Shown one piece after another: positions 1 through 12,727 of a stretch of DNA of 64,000 bases. The position numbers and the translations under genes were made by a program. Under the pieces are notes generated by a model. That model saw only the letters and a program-made list of their open reading frames with translations. It was not told the DNA's origin and made no database searches. How positions within the stretch are numbered: position 1 is the first letter of the stretch; every line of letters begins with the position of its first letter. The stretch is from Protonemura montana (Eukaryota > Arthropoda > Insecta > Plecoptera > Nemouridae), in contig CANOQG010000023.1 in assembly GCA_947568835.1 (NCBI GenBank), forward strand, positions 184,281-248,280, in the 5' to 3' direction.

Positions 1-126
1 TTTTTGGTCTCACTCAAAATTCCTCCCGGCACTTCACTCCTCATTGCCCGCCGAGCAAATTACTTCTTTCTGGGAAAAAAAAGATTTTTTTAATTTTTTA
101 AAAAAAATTTTAAACTTTATATTTTA

Positions 127-345
127 TGCGGCCGACCACCAAGTACCCGGCACTTGAACACTTTTCACTTTTCGAGATAGTCGGCGACCGCACTCGGTTT
201 TCGCCGGGCGCCAACCACTTCCCGGTCGGTCGTCACTTTCGTCCGTCAAGCCAGTCGGCGGCCGCACTTTGACATTTTCCAACTTTTTACCTTTGTGCGG
301 CCGATCACCAAGTCCCGGCCACTCTAACACATTTCATCTTTCCTG
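127..345. repeat. GC-rich block of the S1 unit, built from degenerate copies of a short motif (unit 1 example)
   Basis: This block contrasts with the AT-rich rest of the unit. It contains several diverged versions of one motif of roughly 40-95 bases: tgcggccgaccaccaagta at 127, gtcggcgaccgcactcgg near 180, gtcggcggccgcactttgac near 254, and gtgcggccgatcaccaagtc at 296. The last is the form that becomes a true minisatellite in units 23-32. In the core units only one such full monomer is present. The same block recurs in every S1 unit at +1414 steps. It holds no gene that I can support. Confidence 0.8.
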
Positions 346-827
346 TTGGTCGGCGCCCGCACTCTTGTCATTATGTCATTCGCCCAACGCTAACCGCTTA
401 TCGGCAGATGAACATTTTTTTTCCGCCAACATGGTCAATCTCCACACTTTGCAAAATTTCTGAAAATATTATTTTTCACAATCTCCAATATTTCGAGGTA
501 TGGCTGTCGGATATCACTCCATTAACTTTTTATCATTATTTTCTCATTTTTACCAAATTTGCCAAAAACTTCTGACATTAATAACTTCTTCAATTTCAGA
601 CTTAGAGACTTGAAATAAAAAAGGGAACAAGCGCTTGCACGAGGGCTAACCGTTTTTTGACATTCCGGACTCGGGGGGGCATGGGCTCATTTTTTTTTTT
701 TGACTTCCCTTTTTGACTTTTTTCTCCCCGAAAAAAAATATATATCTAGTCATCCGATCGTCTTCGCAATACATAAAACAGATGCGGACAATCATTGCGC
801 TTCTATACATGTCTTTGCTTTTTCTTA

Positions 828-853
828 ATTCGATCGGAGACCGTCAATCGAAT
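828..853. other. Conserved dyad (inverted repeat) in the S1 unit, unit 1 example
   Basis: Arms ATTCGAT (828-834) and ATCGAAT (847-853) are perfect inverted repeats, and a nested CGG/CCG pair (835-837 and 841-843) lies inside. In the diverged units 22-32 the arms persist, shortened by one pair in units 30 and 32, where the left arm reads TTTCGAT. The loop varies (AGG in units 25 and 27; TCA changed to CCA in unit 32). Retention while the surroundings change suggests constraint, for example a protein-binding site, but this is inference. It could equally be slow-changing sequence spread by conversion. Confidence 0.55.
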
Positions 854-916
854 CAAATTTCTAATTCAATCGAGATTCCCCCATGCTTCCTGGGTTAAAT
901 TTGAAATTTTAAAAAC

Positions 917-1250
917 GACCTAACGTGCTGAGTTTTTATAGTTAATGTAAAAATCAAAAAAGGTCTTGTAGGGAACGCTATTCCCTCGAACTGTTTTTCA
1001 CTCGGGGGGTCTCGCTCAAAATTTTGATTAATTTTTGCGGTGGACAAAATTTTGTTTTTTTTTTCATCAGAAAAATTTTTCCTCGGGTTAGATATTGTTC
1101 ATATTCTAATACACTCTTAAACACCTTGTTACCTACTACCAATTCAATTTTCATCAATATCTAACGTGAGGAAAAGTTTTTAGACTCATTTTACTTTTTT
1201 GGTTTTTTTTGTAAAATTTTTAATTTAATAATTCTTCATTAAAAACTCAT
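917..1250. repeat. 'A tail' segment of the S1 unit (unit 1 example)
   Basis: This stretch, beginning just after aaaaacg and ending before gaaacttttttt, is the part of the unit that differs completely in length between unit types. It is about 334 bp in units 1-27 and 31, and is replaced by an approximately 845-bp B tail in units 28, 29, 30 and 32. It contains the hairpin at 970-986, a G6 run, and an A/T-rich 3' part. No gene or RNA gene is seen. Confidence 0.7.
970..986. other. Short perfect hairpin in core S1 units (unit 1 example)
   Basis: AGGGAA, loop CGCTA, TTCCCT form a perfect 6-bp stem. The same hairpin is present in all core units and in unit 22. Units 23-27 and 31 carry AGAGAA instead, which breaks one pair. 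No poly-T terminator context or neighbouring gene gives it an obvious job. Confidence 0.5.
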
Positions 1251-4200
1251 GAAACTTTTTTTACAACTACATCTATGTACGGACTAGCTTCAGTAAAAAT
1301 TTCATTCATTTCGATTCATTGCAATTTTTTCTAGAATTTTTTCAATTTCAAAATCATCAAAACACTTAGCAGATTTCTCTCAATCCTGGACTTAGAAAAG
1401 TTTTGAAAAAATATTTTTTGGTCTCACTCAAAATTCCTCCCGGCACTTCACTCCTCATTGCCCGCCGAGCAAATTACTTCTTTCTGGGAAAAAAAAGATT
1501 TTTTTAATTTTTTAAAAAAAATTTTAAACTTTATATTTTATGCGGCCGACCACCAAGTACCCGGCACTTGAACACTTTTCACTTTTCGAGATAGTCGGCG
1601 ACCGCACTCGGTTTTCGCCGGGCGCCAACCACTTCCCGGTCGGTCGTCACTTTCGTCCGTCAAGCCAGTCGGCGGCCGCACTTTGACATTTTCCAACTTT
1701 TTACCTTTGTGCGGCCGATCACCAAGTCCCGGCCACTCTAACACATTTCATCTTTCCTGTTGGTCGGCGCCCGCACTCTTGTCATTATGTCATTCGCCCA
1801 ACGCTAACCGCTTATCGGCAGATGAACATTTTTTTTCCGCCAACATGGTCAATCTCCACACTTTGCAAAATTTCTGAAAATATTATTTTTCACAATCTCC
1901 AATATTTCGAGGTATGGCTGTCGGATATCACTCCATTAACTTTTTATCATTATTTTCTCATTTTTACCAAATTTGCCAAAAACTTCTGACATTAATAACT
2001 TCTTCAATTTCAGACTTAGAGACTTGAAATAAAAAAGGGAACAAGCGCTTGCACGAGGGCTAACCGTTTTTTGACATTCCGGACTCGGGGGGGCATGGGC
2101 TCATTTTTTTTTTTTGACTTCCCTTTTTGACTTTTTTCTCCCCGAAAAAAAATATATTTCTAGTCATCCGATCGTCTTCGCAATACATAAAACAGATGCG
2201 GACAATCATTGCGCTTCCATACATGTCTTTGCTTTTTCTTAATTCGATCGGAGACCGTCAATCGAATCAAATTTCTAATTCAATCGAGATTCCCCCATGC
2301 TTCCTGGGTTAAATTTGAAATTTTAAAAACGACCTAACGTGCTGAGTTTTTATAGTTAATGTAAAAATCAAAAAAGGTCTTGTAGGGAACGCTATTCCCT
2401 CGAACTGTTTTTCACTCGGGGGGTCTCGCTCAAAATTTTGATTAATTTTTGCGGTGGACAAAATTTTGTTTTTTTTTTCATCAGAAAAATTTTTCCTCGG
2501 GTTAGATATTGTTCATATTCTAATACACTCTTAAACACCTTGTTACCTACTACCAATTCAATTTTCATCAATATCTAACGTGAGGAAAAGTTTTTAGACT
2601 CATTTTACTTTTTTGGTTTTTTTTGTAAAATTTTTAATTTAATAATTCTTCATTAAAAACTCATGAAACTTTTTTTACAACTACATCTATGTACGGACTA
2701 GCTTCAGTAAAAATTTCATTCATTTCGATTCATTGCAATTTTTTCTAGAATTTTTTCAATTTCAAAATCATCAAAACACTTAGCAGATTTCTCTCAATCC
2801 TGGACTTAGAAAAGTTTTGAAAAAATATTTTTTGGTCTCACTCAAAATTCCTCCCGGCACTTCACTCCTCATTGCCCGCCGAGCAAATTACTTCTTTCTG
2901 GGAAAAAAAAGATTTTTTTAATTTTTTAAAAAAAATTTTAAACTTTATATTTTATGCGGCCGACCACCAAGTACCCGGCACTTGAACACTTTTCACTTTT
3001 CGAGATAGTCGGCGACCGCACTCGGTTTTCGCCGGGCGCCAACCACTTCCCGGTCGGTCGTCACTTTCGTCCGTCAAGCCAGTCGGCGGCCGCACTTTGA
3101 CATTTTCCAACTTTTTACCTTTGTGCGGCCGATCACCAAGTCCCGGCCACTCTAACACATTTCATCTTTCCTGTTGGTCGGCGCCCGCACTCTTGTCATT
3201 ATGTCATTCGCCCAACGCTAACCGCTTATCGGCAGATGAACATTTTTTTTCCGCCAACATGGTCAATCTCCACACTTTGCAAAATTTCTGAAAATATTAT
3301 TTTTCACAATCTCCAATATTTCGAGGTATGGCTGTCGGATATCACTCCATTAACTTTTTATCATTATTTTCTCATTTTTACCAAATTTGCCAAAAACTTC
3401 TGACATTAATAACTTCTTCAATTTCAGACTTAGAGACTTGAAATAAAAAAGGGAACAAGCGCTTGCACGAGGGCTAACCGTTTTTTGACATTCCGGACTC
3501 GGGGGGGCATGGGCTCATTTTTTTTTTTTGACTTCCCTTTTTGACTTTTTTCTCCCCGAAAAAAAATATATTTCTAGTCATCCGATCGTCTTCGCAATAC
3601 ATAAAACAGATGCGGACAATCATTGCGCTTCTATACATGTCTTTGCTTTTTCTTAATTCGATCGGAGACCGTCAATCGAATCAAATTTCTAATTCAATCG
3701 AGATTCCCCCATGCTTCCTGGGTTAAATTTGAAATTTTAAAAACGACCTAACGTGCTGAGTTTTTATAGTTAATGTAAAAATCAAAAAAGGTCTTGTAGG
3801 GAACGCTATTCCCTCGAACTGTTTTTCACTCGGGGGGTCTCGCTCAAAATTTTGATTAATTTTTGCGGTGGACAAAATTTTGTTTTTTTTTTCATCAGAA
3901 AAATTTTTCCTCGGGTTAGATATTGTTCATATTCTAATACACTCTTAAACACCTTGTTACCTACTACCAATTCAATTTTCATCAATATCTAACGTGAGGA
4001 AAAGTTTTTAGACTCATTTTACTTTTTTGGTTTTTTTTGTAAAATTTTTAATTTAATAATTCTTCATTAAAAACTCATGAAACTTTTTTTACAACTACAT
4101 CTATGTACGGACTAGCTTCAGTAAAAATTTCATTCATTTCGATTCATTGCAATTTTTTCTAGAATTTTTTCAATTTCAAAATCATCAAAACACTTAGCAG

Positions 4201-7200
4201 ATTTCTCTCAATCCTGGACTTAGAAAAGTTTTGAAAAAATATTTTTTGGTCTCACTCAAAATTCCTCCCGGCACTTCACTCCTCATTGCCCGCCGAGCAA
4301 ATTACTTCTTTCTGGGAAAAAAAAGATTTTTTTAATTTTTTAAAAAAAATTTTAAACTTTATATTTTATGCGGCCGACCACCAAGTACCCGGCACTTGAA
4401 CACTTTTCACTTTTCGAGATAGTCGGCGACCGCACTCGGTTTTCGCCGGGCGCCAACCACTTCCCGGTCGGTCGTCACTTTCGTCCGTCAAGCCAGTCGG
4501 CGGCCGCACTTTGACATTTTCCAACTTTTTACCTTTGTGCGGCCGATCACCAAGTCCCGGCCACTCTAACACATTTCATCTTTCCTGTTGGTCGGCGCCC
4601 GCACTCTTGTCATTATGTCATTCGCCCAACGCTAACCGCTTATCGGCAGATGAACATTTTTTTTCCGCCAACATGGTCAATCTCCACACTTTGCAAAATT
4701 TCTGAAAATATTATTTTTCACAATCTCCAATATTTCGAGGTATGGCTGTCGGATATCACTCCATTAACTTTTTATCATTATTTTCTCATTTTTACCAAAT
4801 TTGCCAAAAACTTCTGACATTAATAACTTCTTCAATTTCAGACTTAGAGACTTGAAATAAAAAAGGGAACAAGCGCTTGCACGAGGGCTAACCGTTTTTT
4901 GACATTCCGGACTCGGGGGGGCATGGGCTCATTTTTTTTTTTTGACTTCCCTTTTTGACTTTTTTCTCCCCGAAAAAAAATATATATCTAGTCATCCGAT
5001 CGTCTTCGCAATACATAAAACAGATGCGGACAATCATTGCGCTTCTATACATGTCTTTGCTTTTTCTTAATTCGATCGGAGACCGTCAATCGAATCAAAT
5101 TTCTAATTCAATCGAGATTCCCCCATGCTTCCTGGGTTAAATTTGAAATTTTAAAAACGACCTAACGTGCTGAGTTTTTATAGTTAATGTAAAAATCAAA
5201 AAAGGTCTTGTAGGGAACGCTATTCCCTCGAACTGTTTTTCACTCGGGGGGTCTCGCTCAAAATTTTGATTAATTTTTGCGGTGGACAAAATTTTGTTTT
5301 TTTTTTCATCAGAAAAATTTTTCCTCGGGTTAGATATTGTTCATATTCTAATACACTCTTAAACACCTTGTTACCTACTACCAATTCAATTTTCATCAAT
5401 ATCTAACGTGAGGAAAAGTTTTTAGACTCATTTTACTTTTTTGGTTTTTTTTGTAAAATTTTTAATTTAATAATTCTTCATTAAAAACTCATGAAACTTT
5501 TTTTACAACTACATCTATGTACGGACTAGCTTCAGTAAAAATTTCATTCATTTCGATTCATTGCAATTTTTTCTAGAATTTTTTCAATTTCAAAATCATC
5601 AAAACACTTAGCAGATTTCTCTCAATCCTGGACTTAGAAAAGTTTTGAAAAAATATTTTTTGGTCTCACTCAAAATTCCTCCCGGCACTTCACTCCTCAT
5701 TGCCCGCCGAGCAAATTACTTCTTTCTGGGAAAAAAAAGATTTTTTTAATTTTTTAAAAAAAATTTTAAACTTTATATTTTATGCGGCCGACCACCAAGT
5801 ACCCGGCACTTGAACACTTTTCACTTTTCGAGATAGTCGGCGACCGCACTCGGTTTTCGCCGGGCGCCAACCACTTCCCGGTCGGTCGTCACTTTCGTCC
5901 GTCAAGCCAGTCGGCGGCCGCACTTTGACATTTTCCAACTTTTTACCTTTGTGCGGCCGATCACCAAGTCCCGGCCACTCTAACACATTTCATCTTTCCT
6001 GTTGGTCGGCGCCCGCACTCTTGTCATTATGTCATTCGCCCAACGCTAACCGCTTATCGGCAGATGAACATTTTTTTTCCGCCAACATGGTCAATCTCCA
6101 CACTTTGCAAAATTTCTGAAAATATTATTTTTCACAATCTCCAATATTTCGAGGTATGGCTGTCGGATATCACTCCATTAACTTTTTATCATTATTTTCT
6201 CATTTTTACCAAATTTGCCAAAAACTTCTGACATTAATAACTTCTTCAATTTCAGACTTAGAGACTTGAAATAAAAAAGGGAACAAGCGCTTGCACGAGG
6301 GCTAACCGTTTTTTGACATTCCGGACTCGGGGGGGCATGGGCTCATTTTTTTTTTTTGACTTCCCTTTTTGACTTTTTTCTCCCCGAAAAAAAATATATT
6401 TCTAGTCATCCGATCGTCTTCGCAATACATAAAACAGATGCGGACAATCATTGCGCTTCCATACATGTCTTTGCTTTTTCTTAATTCGATCGGAGACCGT
6501 CAATCGAATCAAATTTCTAATTCAATCGAGATTCCCCCATGCTTCCTGGGTTAAATTTGAAATTTTAAAAACGACCTAACGTGCTGAGTTTTTATAGTTA
6601 ATGTAAAAATCAAAAAAGGTCTTGTAGGGAACGCTATTCCCTCGAACTGTTTTTCACTCGGGGGGTCTCGCTCAAAATTTTGATTAATTTTTGCGGTGGA
6701 CAAAATTTTGTTTTTTTTTTCATCAGAAAAATTTTTCCTCGGGTTAGATATTGTTCATATTCTAATACACTCTTAAACACCTTGTTACCTACTACCAATT
6801 CAATTTTCATCAATATCTAACGTGAGGAAAAGTTTTTAGACTCATTTTACTTTTTTGGTTTTTTTTGTAAAATTTTTAATTTAATAATTCTTCATTAAAA
6901 ACTCATGAAACTTTTTTTACAACTACATCTATGTACGGACTAGCTTCAGTAAAAATTTCATTCATTTCGATTCATTGCAATTTTTTCTAGAATTTTTTCA
7001 ATTTCAAAATCATCAAAACACTTAGCAGATTTCTCTCAATCCTGGACTTAGAAAAGTTTTGAAAAAATATTTTTTGGTCTCACTCAAAATTCCTCCCGGC
7101 ACTTCACTCCTCATTGCCCGCCGAGCAAATTACTTCTTTCTGGGAAAAAAAAGATTTTTTTAATTTTTTAAAAAAAATTTTAAACTTTATATTTTATGCG

Positions 7201-10200
7201 GCCGACCACCAAGTACCCGGCACTTGAACACTTTTCACTTTTCGAGATAGTCGGCGACCGCACTCGGTTTTCGCCGGGCGCCAACCACTTCCCGGTCGGT
7301 CGTCACTTTCGTCCGTCAAGCCAGTCGGCGGCCGCACTTTGACATTTTCCAACTTTTTACCTTTGTGCGGCCGATCACCAAGTCCCGGCCACTCTAACAC
7401 ATTTCATCTTTCCTGTTGGTCGGCGCCCGCACTCTTGTCATTATGTCATTCGCCCAACGCTAACCGCTTATCGGCAGATGAACATTTTTTTTCCGCCAAC
7501 ATGGTCAATCTCCACACTTTGCAAAATTTCTGAAAATATTATTTTTCACAATCTCCAATATTTCGAGGTATGGCTGTCGGATATCACTCCATTAACTTTT
7601 TATCATTATTTTCTCATTTTTACCAAATTTGCCAAAAACTTCTGACATTAATAACTTCTTCAATTTCAGACTTAGAGACTTGAAATAAAAAAGGGAACAA
7701 GCGCTTGCACGAGGGCTAACCGTTTTTTGACATTCCGGACTCGGGGGGGCATGGGCTCATTTTTTTTTTTTTGACTTCCCTTTTTGACTTTTTTCTCCCC
7801 GAAAAAAAATATATTTCTAGTCATCCGATCGTCTTCGCAATACATAAAACAGATGCGGACAATCATTGCGCTTCTATACATGTCTTTGCTTTTTCTTAAT
7901 TCGATCGGAGACCGTCAATCGAATCAAATTTCTAATTCAATCGAGATTCCCCCATGCTTCCTGGGTTAAATTTGAAATTTTAAAAACGACCTAACGTGCT
8001 GAGTTTTTATAGTTAATGTAAAAATCAAAAAAGGTCTTGTAGGGAACGCTATTCCCTCGAACTGTTTTTCACTCGGGGGGTCTCGCTCAAAATTTTGATT
8101 AATTTTTGCGGTGGACAAAATTTTGTTTTTTTTTTCATCAGAAAAATTTTTCCTCGGGTTAGATATTGTTCATATTCTAATACACTCTTAAACACCTTGT
8201 TACCTACTACCAATTCAATTTTCATCAATATCTAACGTGAGGAAAAGTTTTTAGACTCATTTTACTTTTTTGGTTTTTTTTGTAAAATTTTTAATTTAAT
8301 AATTCTTCATTAAAAACTCATGAAACTTTTTTTACAACTACATCTATGTACGGACTAGCTTCAGTAAAAATTTCATTCATTTCGATTCATTGCAATTTTT
8401 TCTAGAATTTTTTCAATTTCAAAATCATCAAAACACTTAGCAGATTTCTCTCAATCCTGGACTTAGAAAAGTTTTGAAAAAATATTTTTTGGTCTCACTC
8501 AAAATTCCTCCCGGCACTTCACTCCTCATTGCCCGCCGAGCAAATTACTTCTTTCTGGGAAAAAAAAGATTTTTTTAATTTTTTAAAAAAAATTTTAAAC
8601 TTTATATTTTATGCGGCCGACCACCAAGTACCCGGCACTTGAACACTTTTCACTTTTCGAGATAGTCGGCGACCGCACTCGGTTTTCGCCGGGCGCCAAC
8701 CACTTCCCGGTCGGTCGTCACTTTCGTCCGTCAAGCCAGTCGGCGGCCGCACTTTGACATTTTCCAACTTTTTACCTTTGTGCGGCCGATCACCAAGTCC
8801 CGGCCACTCTAACACATTTCATCTTTCCTGTTGGTCGGCGCCCGCACTCTTGTCATTATGTCATTCGCCCAACGCTAACCGCTTATCGGCAGATGAACAT
8901 TTTTTTTCCGCCAACATGGTCAATCTCCACACTTTGCAAAATTTCTGAAAATATTATTTTTCACAATCTCCAATATTTCGAGGTATGGCTGTCGGATATC
9001 ACTCCATTAACTTTTTATCATTATTTTCTCATTTTTACCAAATTTGCCAAAAACTTCTGACATTAATAACTTCTTCAATTTCAGACTTAGAGACTTGAAA
9101 TAAAAAAGGGAACAAGCGCTTGCACGAGGGCTAACCGTTTTTTGACATTCCGGACTCGGGGGGGCATGGGCTCATTTTTTTTTTTTGACTTCCCTTTTTG
9201 ACTTTTTTCTCCCCGAAAAAAAATATATTTCTAGTCATCCGATCGTCTTCGCAATACATAAAACAGATGCGGACAATCATTGCGCTTCTATACATGTCTT
9301 TGCTTTTTCTTAATTCGATCGGAGACCGTCAATCGAATCAAATTTCTAATTCAATCGAGATTCCCCCATGCTTCCTGGGTTAAATTTGAAATTTTAAAAA
9401 CGACCTAACGTGCTGAGTTTTTATAGTTAATGTAAAAATCAAAAAAGGTCTTGTAGGGAACGCTATTCCCTCGAACTGTTTTTCACTCGGGGGGTCTCGC
9501 TCAAAATTTTGATTAATTTTTGCGGTGGACAAAATTTTGTTTTTTTTTTCATCAGAAAAATTTTTCCTCGGGTTAGATATTGTTCATATTCTAATACACT
9601 CTTAAACACCTTGTTACCTACTACCAATTCAATTTTCATCAATATCTAACGTGAGGAAAAGTTTTTAGACTCATTTTACTTTTTTGGTTTTTTTTGTAAA
9701 ATTTTTAATTTAATAATTCTTCATTAAAAACTCATGAAACTTTTTTTACAACTACATCTATGTACGGACTAGCTTCAGTAAAAATTTCATTCATTTCGAT
9801 TCATTGCAATTTTTTCTAGAATTTTTTCAATTTCAAAATCATCAAAACACTTAGCAGATTTCTCTCAATCCTGGACTTAGAAAAGTTTTGAAAAAATATT
9901 TTTTGGTCTCACTCAAAATTCCTCCCGGCACTTCACTCCTCATTGCCCGCCGAGCAAATTACTTCTTTCTGGGAAAAAAAAGATTTTTTTAATTTTTTAA
10001 AAAAAATTTTAAACTTTATATTTTATGCGGCCGACCACCAAGTACCCGGCACTTGAACACTTTTCACTTTTCGAGATAGTCGGCGACCGCACTCGGTTTT
10101 CGCCGGGCGCCAACCACTTCCCGGTCGGTCGTCACTTTCGTCCGTCAAGCCAGTCGGCGGCCGCACTTTGACATTTTCCAACTTTTTACCTTTGTGCGGC

Positions 10201-11313
10201 CGATCACCAAGTCCCGGCCACTCTAACACATTTCATCTTTCCTGTTGGTCGGCGCCCGCACTCTTGTCATTATGTCATTCGCCCAACGCTAACCGCTTAT
10301 CGGCAGATGAACATTTTTTTTCCGCCAACATGGTCAATCTCCACACTTTGCAAAATTTCTGAAAATATTATTTTTCACAATCTCCAATATTTCGAGGTAT
10401 GGCTGTCGGATATCACTCCATTAACTTTTTATCATTATTTTCTCATTTTTACCAAATTTGCCAAAAACTTCTGACATTAATAACTTCTTCAATTTCAGAC
10501 TTAGAGACTTGAAATAAAAAAGGGAACAAGCGCTTGCACGAGGGCTAACCGTTTTTTGACATTCCGGACTCGGGGGGGCATGGGCTCATTTTTTTTTTTT
10601 GACTTCCCTTTTTGACTTTTTTCTCCCCGAAAAAAAATATATTTCTAGTCATCCGATCGTCTTCGCAATACATAAAACAGATGCGGACAATCATTGCGCT
10701 TCTATACATGTCTTTGCTTTTTCTTAATTCGATCGGAGACCGTCAATCGAATCAAATTTCTAATTCAATCGAGATTCCCCCATGCTTCCTGGGTTAAATT
10801 TGAAATTTTAAAAACGACCTAACGTGCTGAGTTTTTATAGTTAATGTAAAAATCAAAAAAGGTCTTGTAGGGAACGCTATTCCCTCGAACTGTTTTTCAC
10901 TCGGGGGGTCTCGCTCAAAATTTTGATTAATTTTTGCGGTGGACAAAATTTTGTTTTTTTTTTCATCAGAAAAATTTTTCCTCGGGTTAGATATTGTTCA
11001 TATTCTAATACACTCTTAAACACCTTGTTACCTACTACCAATTCAATTTTCATCAATATCTAACGTGAGGAAAAGTTTTTAGACTCATTTTACTTTTTTG
11101 GTTTTTTTTGTAAAATTTTTAATTTAATAATTCTTCATTAAAAACTCATGAAACTTTTTTTACAACTACATCTATGTACGGACTAGCTTCAGTAAAAATT
11201 TCATTCATTTCGATTCATTGCAATTTTTTCTAGAATTTTTTCAATTTCAAAATCATCAAAACACTTAGCAGATTTCTCTCAATCCTGGACTTAGAAAAGT
11301 TTTGAAAAAATAT

Positions 11314-12727
11314 TTTTTGGTCTCACTCAAAATTCCTCCCGGCACTTCACTCCTCATTGCCCGCCGAGCAAATTACTTCTTTCTGGGAAAAAAAAGATTT
11401 TTTTAATTTTAAAAAAAAAATTTTAAACTTTATATTTTATGCGGCCGACCACCAAGTACCCGGCACTTGAACACTTTTCACTTTTCGAGATAGTCGGCGA
11501 CCGCACTCGGTTTTCGCCGGGCGCCAACCACTTCCCGGTCGGTCGTCACTTTCGTCCGTCAAGCCAGTCGGCGGCCGCACTTTGACATTTTCCAACTTTT
11601 TACCTTTGTGCGGCCGATCACCAAGTCCCGCCCACTCTAACACATTTCATCTTTCCTGTTGGTCGGCGCCCGCACTCTTGTCATTATGTCATTCGCCCAA
11701 CGCTAACCGCTTATCGGCAGATGAACATTTTTTTTCCGCCAACATGGTCAATCTCCACACTTTGCAAAATTTCTGAAAATATTATTTTTCACAATCTCCA
11801 ATATTTCGAGGTATGGCTGTCGGATATCACTCCATTAACTTTTTATCATTATTTTCTCATTTTTACCAAATTTGCCAAAAACTTCTGACATTAATAACTT
11901 CTTCAATTTCAGACTTAGAGACTTGAAATAAAAAAGGGAACAAGCGCTTGCACGAGGGCTAACCGTTTTTTGACATTCCGGACTCGGGGGGGCATGGGCT
12001 CATTTTTTTTTTTTGACTTCCCTTGACTTTTTCTCTCCCGAAAAAAAATATATTTCTAGTCATCCGATCGTCTTCGCAATACATAAAACAGATGCGGACA
12101 ATCATTGCGCTTCTATACATGTCTTTGCTTTTTCTTAATTCGATCGGAGACCGTCAATCGAATCAAATTTCTAATTCAATCGAGATTCCCCCATGCTTCC
12201 TGGGTTAAATTTGAAATTTTAAAAACGACCTAACGTGCTGAGTTTTTATAGTTAATGTAAAAATCAAAAAAGGTCTTGTAGGGAACGCTATTCCCTCGAA
12301 CTGTTTTTCACTCGGGGGGTCTCGCTCAAAATTTTGATTAATTTTTGCGGTGGACAAAATTTTTGTTTTTTTTTTTCATCAGAAAAATTTTTCCTCGGGT
12401 TAGATATTGTTCATATTCTAATACACTCTTAAACACCTTGTTACCTACTACCAATTCAATTTTCATCAATATCTAACGTGAGGAAAAGTTTTTAGACTCA
12501 TTTTACTTTTTTGGTTTTTTTTTGTAAAATTTTTAATTTAATAATTCTTCATTAAAAACTCATGAAACTTTTTTTACAACTACATCTATGTACGGACTAG
12601 CTTCAGTAAAAATTTCATTCATTTCGATTCATTGCAATTTTTTCTAGAATTTTTTCAATTTCAAAATCATCAAAACACTTGGCAGATTTCTCTCAATCCT
12701 GGACTTAGAAAAGTTTTGAAAAAATAT
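11314..12727. repeat. S1 unit 9: outlier copy within the homogeneous core
   Basis: This copy differs more than its neighbours. It has a changed A-tract near 11409, cccgcccactc instead of cccggccactc near 11627, a 3-base loss in the stretch cttcccttgac near 12016-12026, and T-tract gains near 12358-12377 and 12514-12525. Losses and gains cancel, so the unit is still 1414 bp. It is also the first of five consecutive units (9-13) that carry G instead of A in cactt(a/g)gcag. Confidence 0.85.
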
